Shown one piece after another: positions 1 through 4,960 of a DNA stretch of 7,428 bases (positions within the stretch are counted from its first letter, which is position 1; every line of letters begins with the position of its first letter). A program made the position numbers and the translations under genes. Origin of the DNA: an uncultured Lachnospiraceae bacterium (lineage in GTDB: Bacteria; Bacillota; Clostridia; Lachnospirales; Lachnospiraceae); NCBI GenBank assembly GCA_948438565.1, contig CAOJLW010000111.1, forward strand, positions 1-7,428. The letters run 5' to 3'. Below the pieces are notes generated by a model. The model saw nothing but the letters and a program-made list of their open reading frames with translations. It was not told the origin of the DNA and did not search any database.

Positions 1-88
1 GATCCGTTGATGAATTCGACGTACTTTAAATAATTTTTCATGAGAGCTATTATATCAAGATTATCTTGCGTACGGATATACTTTATAA
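1..88. other. AT-rich segment without a gene, upstream of a broken reading frame
   Basis: About 30% G+C by my count (26 of 88), clearly lower than the coding DNA that follows. All three plus-strand frames are interrupted: a stop ends the first frame at 31-33, the second at 8-10, 41-43 and 86-88, and the third at 27-29. No Shine-Dalgarno site or start that would feed the downstream gene is visible. The segment may be the far side of a rearrangement junction or the decayed 5' part of the next gene. Confidence 0.4.
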
Positions 89-115
89 GCCAAAGCCGAT
101 CCGGACGCCCATAAA

Positions 116-1012
116 GTGTATGTGGAACGTAAGAATGAGGACGGAACTTATCAGGCCTATGAAGTCGATCCGCTGACTGCTTCCCCGGACAATCCGGATC
201 CTGTGGTACAAGCGGCGTTGGCAGCTTGGGAGACGGTGAAAGAGACGACGGACGGCGAGGATGTTACGGAATTGGAGGTCGAGGACGACGCCATAATCGC
301 CTTAGCTTTTGAAAAAATGCTGGAAAATTACCAGGAGTTTGTAGAGAAACGTCTCAAAGACGGGCCGCCTAAAATCCGGGTTGGCGGATCGGAATTTTCG
401 GAACAAGAATGGGAACTGCTTCTTCAGCAGCTGGACGAAAATATCGACGCCTATAAGGAGGAACTGCGCAAACGCTTAAGCGGCAAACAGGGCACTGGAA
501 ATCGGACGTCCGGAAGCGCTGCGGATCGAATTGCAGACGCATTTGGCGCGGCAGCTCCAAGCGCCGCTCAGACTTCGGAAGGGCAGGCAATAGAAGGCGC
601 GAAAACACAAAACGGGCCGATGATATCCGAAACGGAGGCATTGGAGGGAATGCATGAGCGCGCGCAGCGCGGCAGCAGCTTTTTGGCGCGTCTATCCGGA
701 GAAAAAAAGGCGCCATATTCATTTTTGGCAGACGCATCGGGTAAGATCACATACAAAGGGGTGACCTTTTTTTGTGACAATGAAAAACAGCAGATTTGTC
801 TGGGTGATATGAGTAACCCCAAAAACGTCATCAATATACCGTTGGCAAAAGGCGGCTGCCTGCGAGTGAACCGTGATAATATCGGGGATCTGGCAAAAGC
901 CATCGATATGTTTTCGCCGGAAGATATCGGACGGATTATGCGTGCGATTGCACAGGATAATAAAACAAGAGAAATTCAGTGGACAATGGATCAAGAAAAA
1001 TTAGAAGTTTAG
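116..1012 (+). CDS. uncharacterised acidic protein, 5' end probably missing or decayed
   Basis: I cannot assign a function. The 298-residue frame starts at a GTG with no Shine-Dalgarno sequence. The same frame is open back to 89 and reads plausible protein (AKADPDAHK) before a TAA at 86-88, so the true N-terminus is probably lost or frameshifted. Residues 1-120 are strongly acidic and predicted helical, with a short motif PPKIRVGGSEFSEQEW near 84-99. Residues about 125-170 are a Gly/Ser/Ala-rich, likely disordered linker. Residues about 199-298 look like a compact domain, with YKGVTFFCDN, ICLGDMSNP, GGCLRVNRDNIGDL and MFSPEDIGRIMRAIAQD as its most conserved-looking stretches. There is no signal peptide or membrane segment. 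From memory, similar C-terminal domains occur in hypothetical proteins of Lachnospiraceae, but I cannot confirm this. A terminator follows 38 nt after the stop, so it is the last gene of its transcript. It may be a pseudogene. Confidence 0.65.
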   Translation: MYVERKNEDGTYQAYEVDPLTASPDNPDPVVQAALAAWETVKETTDGEDVTELEVEDDAIIALAFEKMLENYQEFVEKRLKDGPPKIRVGGSEFSEQEWELLLQQLDENIDAYKEELRKRLSGKQGTGNRTSGSAADRIADAFGAAAPSAAQTSEGQAIEGAKTQNGPMISETEALEGMHERAQRGSSFLARLSGEKKAPYSFLADASGKITYKGVTFFCDNEKQQICLGDMSNPKNVINIPLAKGGCLRVNRDNIGDLAKAIDMFSPEDIGRIMRAIAQDNKTREIQWTMDQEKLEV

Positions 1013-1049
1013 GATTATCATAGTATGCCTTTGAAAAAAGGGGCGTTGT

Positions 1050-1093
1050 AAAATAGAGGAGTCATCCCCTATGGAGCGACGCTCTATTTTTTT
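1050..1093 (+). terminator. rho-independent terminator, probably bidirectional
   Basis: AAAATAGAG (1050-1058) pairs perfectly with CTCTATTTT (1082-1090), with GTC/GAC (1061-1063, 1078-1080) as a possible inner extension. Seven T's at 1087-1093 form the U-tract on the plus strand. The A's at 1050-1053 provide a shorter U-tract on the minus strand. The element can therefore end the gene finishing at 1012 and also transcripts arriving from the minus-strand gene at 1243-1470. Confidence 0.75.
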
Positions 1094-1099
1094 ATAAAA

Positions 1100-1242
1100 A
1101 ATACGGCTGGCCTTTATCATGCCAACCATATTTTGTGCCTCTCCGTGCGGCGGTTGTTTGGTAGTCAATGCGCTGCTAAATGTAATCGGATGTAAAGCCG
1201 CCATCCAGAGTGGGGTGTTGTCCTACAATGCATACATTTTCC
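1100..1242. other. intergenic stretch, no gene supported
   Basis: No gene can be defended here. The minus strand carries a 67-codon open frame (1001-1204) that runs through the terminator. It also has a 22-codon frame just after the stop of the neighbouring minus-strand gene, preceded by AAGGA. Neither has recognisable protein features. The segment most simply serves as the 3' untranslated region of the minus-strand gene that ends at 1243. Confidence 0.4.
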
Positions 1243-1470
1243 TTAAGTCAGGGATTCCAAATAGGCTTCTAATGTGCGATCCAGCGCCAATTCTGCAAAT
1301 AAAGTGGGGTTCTCCCGGGAAAGCTTCACCATTAACTCATAGGTTTTCGGTGTAGTGGAGATGGTGGGGAAAATCTTTGCACAGCTTAATCGAAGCATGG
1401 TCTGGCTGGTCAGGATAATGTCTACGGAATCTGTTTGTTCATTGTAATAAGATAATTGGCCGTGTGACAT
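1243..1470 (-). CDS. small uncharacterised protein, 75 aa
   Basis: I do not recognise this protein. It reads from MSHGQLSYYNEQTDSVDIIL to LEAYLESLT, with no membrane segment, signal peptide or Cys/His metal motif; it has a single Cys. The N-terminal third looks like beta strands and the rest like amphipathic helices. The frame is open up to 1542. I chose the ATG at 1468-1470 because AAAGGAG (1477-1483) sits 6 nt upstream, whereas the upstream start lies beside the predicted transcription start and has no such site. The gene has its own promoter and a 5'-UTR hairpin, and is divergent from the lipoprotein-hflX operon. A proper promoter, leader and ribosome binding site argue that it is real despite its size. 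Function is unknown. Confidence 0.65.
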   Translation of the reverse strand: MSHGQLSYYNEQTDSVDIILTSQTMLRLSCAKIFPTISTTPKTYELMVKLSRENPTLFAELALDRTLEAYLESLT

Positions 1471-1476
1471 GAGCAG

Positions 1477-1483
1477 CTCCTTT
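1477..1483 (-). promoter_or_regulatory. ribosome binding site deciding the start of the 75 aa gene
   Basis: AAAGGAG on the minus strand, 6 nt before the ATG at 1470. It favours the 75-residue reading over the longer 99-residue frame. Confidence 0.7.
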
Positions 1484-1492
1484 CTTGATGTA

Positions 1493-1509
1493 GAGCGGTT
1501 TTGCCGCTC
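1493..1509 (-). promoter_or_regulatory. 5'-UTR stem-loop of the 75 aa gene
   Basis: On the minus strand GAGCGG and CCGCTC form a perfect 6-bp stem around a CAAAA loop. It lies between the predicted transcription start (near 1524) and the ribosome binding site. No U-tract follows, so it is not a terminator. It may stabilise the message, or bind a protein. Confidence 0.5.
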
Positions 1510-1530
1510 ATATTTCAATAGACTTTTTTC

Positions 1531-1559
1531 AGTATAACACAAAATGGCGAGAAAGACAA
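1531..1559 (-). promoter_or_regulatory. predicted sigma-A promoter with extended -10 for the 75 aa gene
   Basis: On the minus strand, -35 TTGTCT (1554-1559), a 17-bp spacer and -10 TATACT (1531-1536), preceded by TGT, which gives an extended -10. Start of transcription is expected near 1524, about 54 nt before the ATG. Confidence 0.6.
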
Positions 1560-1587
1560 TCAGGAAAATTGTTAATACAGAGAAAAC

Positions 1588-1616
1588 TTGCAGATATCAG
1601 AAAGTCCTGTTAATAT
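1588..1616 (+). promoter_or_regulatory. candidate promoter of the lipoprotein-hflX-pfkB operon
   Basis: -35-like TTGCAG (1588-1593), a 17-bp spacer and -10-like TAATAT (1611-1616), with TGT just before it (extended -10). The -35 match is weak. A perfect TATAAT lies at 1636-1641 but has no -35 at proper distance, and it would start the RNA within or after the AAGGAG at 1646-1651. The -35 boxes of this and the opposing minus-strand promoter are 28 bp apart. Confidence 0.4.
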
Positions 1617-1655
1617 GTAATAGTATTTTGGTAAGTATAATTATGAAGGAGTGGG

Positions 1656-1702
1656 GTATGGCTTCGGACGAAACAGTGTTTCGGATGCGCCATACGCTTT
1701 TT
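1656..1702 (+). promoter_or_regulatory. hairpin followed by T's, possible attenuator in the lipoprotein leader
   Basis: GTATGGC (1656-1662) pairs with GCCATAC (1689-1695). Inside it, CGAAAC (1669-1674) pairs with GTTTCG (1678-1683) around a 3-nt loop, with an internal loop between the two stems. GC and five T's (1698-1702) follow. The shape resembles an intrinsic terminator just before the ribosome binding site of the lipoprotein gene, so it could attenuate transcription. The internal loop and short T-tract leave this uncertain. Confidence 0.45.
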
Positions 1703-1723
1703 GTCAGAGGAGATAGAGGATGA
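1658..1723 (+). CDS. possible 21-residue leader peptide
   Basis: ATG at 1658 has AAGGAG (1646-1651) 6 nt upstream, a better-spaced Shine-Dalgarno site than most in this window. The frame reads MASDETVFRMRHTLFVRGDR and one more Gly, then TGA at 1721-1723, overlapping the ATG of the lipoprotein gene at 1720 (ATGA). This arrangement fits a translationally coupled leader ORF. The hairpin at 1656-1695 lies almost wholly inside it, so ribosome movement on the leader could change RNA folding. The peptide has no run of a single amino acid that would name a signal, although it has four Arg. It may be coincidental. Confidence 0.3.
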   Translation: MASDETVFRMRHTLFVRGDRG

Positions 1724-2715
1724 ATCAGAAGAAGAGAAAAATGCTGTCCGGGACAGCATTATTTTGCGTATCTGCCATGTTATTGGCAGGCTGTTCCACG
1801 GGACAGGAGAGGATGGAGAAAAAAGCGGCGTATCGTACCATTGGTATCAATGCAATGGAAGCCGAGGATTATGAAGGAGCGATGGAAGCGTTTAATTCCG
1901 CTTTAGAACAGGCAAGTGAGATTGGAGAAAATGAAATAGACATTTGCTATTATAAGGCGGCTGCACAATTTGCGTCGGGCGATTTTGAGGGAGCAATCGA
2001 AACCTATAGCGCATTGTTGGAGTCGGACGGTAAAAATTCTGACGCGTATTTCCTACGGGGATGTGTTTATCTAAAGCATGGGGATGATACGAAGGCCAGA
2101 GAGGATTATGCCGCAGCGGTGAAATATGCGGAGACGGATGAGATTTATCTGCCGATTTATTATAGTCTTTCCGGCGCAGGATATGAGGCGGAAGGGAAGG
2201 CTTATTTGGATGAAGCTTTAGAGAAGCGAGTTGGGCGCAATGCGAAAAATCACACGGTAAAAGGAAGAATTTATCTAATTCGCGGGGAGTATCAGGAAGC
2301 GGTAAAACGTTTGAAGGAAGCTGTGGAAAAAGGGGATGTGGACGCGAACCTCTATCTGGCCCAGGCATATGAAGCGCTTGGGGACGCCGGGCAGTCGGAG
2401 GCGTGCATTGCGGCGTATGTGGAGGAGTATCCGCAGAGCAGCGTCGCTTTTAATCAGCTTGGCCGAAAAGAAATGGAGGCCGGGAACTATCAGGAAGCGG
2501 CCGCGTATTTCCAGGAGGGATTAGAACAGCAGGAAGTGACGAATGAACAGCAGCTTCGGAGCAATTTGATTGCCGCCTATGAATACAGCGGAGATTTTGA
2601 AGGCGCCTGGGAGCTGATGGAGGCATATGCGTCGGATTATCCGGGCGATGAAGCGGCAATGCGGGAAATTTTATTTTTAAGAAAAAATCGGAGTAAGGAG
2701 ACAGAGCAGGAATGA
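1720..2715 (+). CDS. TPR-repeat lipoprotein
   Basis: A 331-residue predicted surface lipoprotein. The N-terminus has a charged MNQKKRK segment, a hydrophobic stretch and the lipobox LAGC with Cys25 as the lipidation site, so signal peptidase II processing and anchoring on the outer face of the membrane are expected. The mature part is made of about seven helix-turn-helix tetratricopeptide repeats from residue 36 to the C-terminus. They show the typical pattern of small residues and YEGA, FEGAI, YQEAV or FEGAW at the second helix. TPR arrays bind protein partners and have no catalytic role, and the partner is unknown. AGAGGAG (1706-1712) lies 7 nt before the ATG. The stop overlaps the hflX start by the ATGA arrangement, implying co-translation. 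The product name can only be generic. Confidence 0.9.
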   Translation: MNQKKRKMLSGTALFCVSAMLLAGCSTGQERMEKKAAYRTIGINAMEAEDYEGAMEAFNSALEQASEIGENEIDICYYKAAAQFASGDFEGAIETYSALLESDGKNSDAYFLRGCVYLKHGDDTKAREDYAAAVKYAETDEIYLPIYYSLSGAGYEAEGKAYLDEALEKRVGRNAKNHTVKGRIYLIRGEYQEAVKRLKEAVEKGDVDANLYLAQAYEALGDAGQSEACIAAYVEEYPQSSVAFNQLGRKEMEAGNYQEAAAYFQEGLEQQEVTNEQQLRSNLIAAYEYSGDFEGAWELMEAYASDYPGDEAAMREILFLRKNRSKETEQE

Positions 2716-3950
2716 TTCAGACAGAAGAAGTAAAGGAACGGATGGTTTTGGTCGCCGTCAGCGAACAAGACGGGGACGATGCGGCGGATTCACTGAAAGA
2801 ATTAGGGGAATTGGTGAAAACGGCCGGAGCCATTCCGGTTGGTTCCCTGATACAAAACCGGGAACGGATGCATCCGGGGACTTATGTCGGGAAAGGCAAA
2901 ATCGAAGAGATCCGGGAGATGGTATGGATGCATGAAGCAGATGGAATTGTCTGCGACGACGAGCTGTCCCCGGCGCAGATTCGGAATTTGTCGGATGCAT
3001 TGGATTTAAAGGTTTTGGATCGGACGCTGGTGATTTTGGATATTTTCGCAAAGCGGGCGTCGACCAGTGAAGGAAAGATTCAGGCAGAGCTTGCGCAGCT
3101 AAAATATCGCGCTACCCGTCTGACCGGGATGGGACGGGCCATGTCGCGTCTCGGCGGCGGAATCGGGACCAGGGGGCCGGGAGAAAAGAAGCTGGAAGTG
3201 GACAGGCGTTTGATTGGCAGTCGGATTTCTCAGCTGAAACAGGAATTGGCGGAGGTTTGCAGGCATCGTGACATCACCAGGGGACAGCGGACAAAAAGTC
3301 AGGTTCCAGTCGCCGCAATCGTAGGCTATACCAACGCCGGGAAATCCACGTTGTTAAATACGCTGACAGACGCGCAGACGCTTGAGGAGGATCAGCTGTT
3401 TGCTACATTGGATCCGACGACGCGGCTTTTGGAGCTTTCCGGTAAGCAGCAGATTTTACTGACAGATACGGTTGGGTTTATCCGGAAGCTGCCCCATCAT
3501 CTGATAGAGGCGTTTCGGAGCACGTTGGAGGAGGCGAAGTATGCGGATTATATCCTTCATGTCGTCGACGCTTCCAATCCACAGGCCGAAAAGCAGATGC
3601 ATACGGTCTATGAGACGCTGCGCAGCCTTGGGGTTGTCGATAAAAAAATAATTACGTTGTTTAATAAGCAGGATTTAAAAACCGATCAAGAGCCGATGCA
3701 TGATTTTGTGTCAGATCGCAGCATCAGCATTTCTGCAAAATATGGCGATGGCTTGGAGGAAGTCAAGGAGGCTTTGGAGGAGCTGCTGCGCGGCGATAAA
3801 ATTTTTATCGAGCGGGTACTGCCCTATCAGGATGCAGGCGTTTTGCAGATGATACGTAAGCAAGGGGAGCTGTTAGAAGAGTCCTATGAACCCGAAGGAA
3901 TCCATATCCGGGCCTATGTGCCGATGGAGGTTTATGGAAGATTGGAATAG
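2712..3950 (+). CDS. hflX: GTPase HflX, ribosome-associated
   Basis: A 412-residue protein of normal length for HflX, an Obg-HflX superfamily GTPase that binds the 50S subunit and in studied bacteria splits stalled or idle 70S ribosomes, notably under heat or antibiotic stress. The N-terminal HflX domain (about 10-195) contains HPGTYVGKGK (54-63), DDELSPAQIRNL (82-93), and the family-typical GGGIGTRGPGEKKLEVDRR stretch (148-166), followed by a helical coiled region. The G domain shows G1 GYTNAGKST (205-213), G3 DTVGF (252-256), G4 NKQD (318-321) and G5 SAK (341-343), with the usual switch sequence FATLDPTTR. All nucleotide-binding motifs are intact. The ATG overlaps the preceding TGA. An AAGGAG (2695-2700) is 11 nt upstream, somewhat far, so coupling to the lipoprotein gene is likely. 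It is second in the operon. Confidence 0.97.
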   Translation: MIQTEEVKERMVLVAVSEQDGDDAADSLKELGELVKTAGAIPVGSLIQNRERMHPGTYVGKGKIEEIREMVWMHEADGIVCDDELSPAQIRNLSDALDLKVLDRTLVILDIFAKRASTSEGKIQAELAQLKYRATRLTGMGRAMSRLGGGIGTRGPGEKKLEVDRRLIGSRISQLKQELAEVCRHRDITRGQRTKSQVPVAAIVGYTNAGKSTLLNTLTDAQTLEEDQLFATLDPTTRLLELSGKQQILLTDTVGFIRKLPHHLIEAFRSTLEEAKYADYILHVVDASNPQAEKQMHTVYETLRSLGVVDKKIITLFNKQDLKTDQEPMHDFVSDRSISISAKYGDGLEEVKEALEELLRGDKIFIERVLPYQDAGVLQMIRKQGELLEESYEPEGIHIRAYVPMEVYGRLE

Positions 3951-3975
3951 GCGGCAGCGATGGGACAATATTTAC

Positions 3976-3985
3976 AGGGAGGGGG
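3976..3985 (+). promoter_or_regulatory. ribosome binding site deciding the start of the PfkB-family kinase
   Basis: AGGGAGGGGG ends 8 nt before ATG 3994. The open frame extends upstream to an ATG at 3886, but that start lies inside hflX and would add 36 residues unlike the family. The conserved kinase N-terminus (VTVSMNPAMDKTV) begins at 3994. Confidence 0.75.
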
Positions 3986-3993
3986 AAAAAGAT

Positions 3994-4956
3994 ATGGTGG
4001 TTACCGTTTCGATGAATCCTGCCATGGATAAAACGGTGGAGATTGCGGCTTTCAGGCCGGGCGGCTTAAATCGGGTGGCTAAGGTGGAATATGACGCCGG
4101 GGGCAAGGGCGTCAATGTATCTAAAACCATCCAAAAACTGGGCGGAGAGAGCGTGGCGGTCGGATTTTTGGGCGGCAATGTCGGAAAAGCCATAGAAAAG
4201 GCGCTCGATGCGCAGAATATCCGGCATGATTTTGTCTGGATAGACGCAGAGACCAGGACAAATACCAAGGTGTTGGAGGAAAATGGGGATGTGACGGAGC
4301 TGAATGAACCAGGCCCCAGGATTGCGCAGGCACAGATACAAAAGCTGTTGGATAAACTGTCGGGTTATGCGGATCCGGATACGCTGTTTGTCCTTTCCGG
4401 AAGCGCGCCAAACGGCGTTTGTCACAATATGTATGCCGACATCATCCGGCTCGTGCATCGGCGGGGGGCGAAGGCGTTACTGGATGCGGACGGAGAGTTA
4501 TTTCGTCAGGCGCTTGCGGCAGGGCCAGATATGATTAAGCCGAACCGCGCCGAGATGGAAGCGTATGCCGGATTGGAGGATTGCGCTTCGGAGGGGGAGC
4601 TGCTTGGCGCAGCCAGGAGGCTGGTGCGGCAGGGGATTCAAAACGTGGTCGTGTCTTTGGGAAAAAGCGGCGCCATATTCTTATGGGAAGATTATGAAGC
4701 GAGATGTCCTGCGCTTGTCGTCAAAGCGCATTCTACCGTGGGGGCGGGAGACGCCATGGCAGCGGCATTGGCCTATGCATGGGAGAGGAGATTGGAGCGT
4801 GAAGCGACGGTTCGGCTGTGTATGGCCGCCTCGGCAGGGGCAGTGACGACAGTCGGTACGAAACCACCGGAAAGGGAATGGATCGATGCGCTGCAAAAGC
4901 GGGTGATCATAGAAAAAATATCCTCCGAATACCGGGAAACAGTATGCGGAGGATAA
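3994..4956 (+). CDS. pfkB: PfkB-family 1-phosphofructokinase / hexose-phosphate kinase
   Basis: A 320-residue ribokinase/PfkB-fold sugar kinase of the 1-phosphofructokinase / tagatose-6-phosphate kinase (FruK/LacC) group, which transfers phosphate from ATP to a hexose phosphate such as fructose 1-phosphate. The N-terminal SMNPAMDKTV matches the family TLNPAIDKTV. DAGGKGVNVSK (34-44) is the glycine-rich sugar-binding signature, and TNTKV, LSGSAPNGV and DADGELF follow. KPNRAEM is at 182-188, and VGAGDAMAA carries the catalytic base Asp253 with the anion-hole glycines 250-252. The substrate cannot be told from sequence, because no fructose PTS gene or FruR-type regulator is next to it. It lies 43 nt after hflX with its own strong ribosome binding site and no terminator between, so it is probably the last operon gene. 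Its final codons carry the terminator of the convergent leuA. Confidence 0.93.
   Translation: MVVTVSMNPAMDKTVEIAAFRPGGLNRVAKVEYDAGGKGVNVSKTIQKLGGESVAVGFLGGNVGKAIEKALDAQNIRHDFVWIDAETRTNTKVLEENGDVTELNEPGPRIAQAQIQKLLDKLSGYADPDTLFVLSGSAPNGVCHNMYADIIRLVHRRGAKALLDADGELFRQALAAGPDMIKPNRAEMEAYAGLEDCASEGELLGAARRLVRQGIQNVVVSLGKSGAIFLWEDYEARCPALVVKAHSTVGAGDAMAAALAYAWERRLEREATVRLCMAASAGAVTTVGTKPPEREWIDALQKRVIIEKISSEYRETVCGG
4911..4953 (-). terminator. rho-independent terminator of leuA, inside the end of the kinase gene
   Basis: On the minus strand TCCTCCG (4947-4953) and CGGAGGA (4921-4927) form a 7-bp stem, extended past one mismatch by ATAC/GTAT (4 bp) around a 9-nt loop. It is followed directly by TATTTTTTCT (4911-4920). 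It begins 7 nt after the leuA stop. On the plus strand the same hairpin lacks a real T-run (TAACGGATTATTTGG follows), so it serves leuA mainly and the kinase operon at best weakly. Confidence 0.8.
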
Positions 4957-4960
4957 CGGA

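Noticed and set aside
369..994. Minus-strand frames across the first gene (369-737, 568-903, 719-994)
   Set aside because: Shadows rich in Arg, Pro and Cys with no starts or ribosome binding sites; the plus-strand frame has protein-like composition.
1001..1204. 67-codon minus-strand frame
   Set aside because: Its 3' half is the terminator at 1050-1093, and it has no ribosome binding site.
1636..1641. Perfect TATAAT as the operon promoter -10
   Set aside because: No -35 at 16-18 bp, and transcription from it would start at or after the AAGGAG of the leader ORF. Kept only as an alternative to the promoter at 1588-1616.
1892..2368. 158-codon minus-strand frame within the lipoprotein gene
   Set aside because: Antisense shadow of a clear TPR gene, low-complexity composition and no ribosome binding site.
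3886..3993. Upstream ATG extension of the kinase gene
   Set aside because: It lies inside hflX, adds residues unlike the family and lacks the strong ribosome binding site found before 3994.
4066..4458. 130-codon minus-strand frame within the kinase gene
   Set aside because: Antisense to a kinase with intact motifs; no features of its own.
709..4681. Identical 12-mer GGCGCCATATTC at 709-720 and 4670-4681
   Set aside because: Both copies lie in coding sequence, and flanking bases do not match; likely chance.
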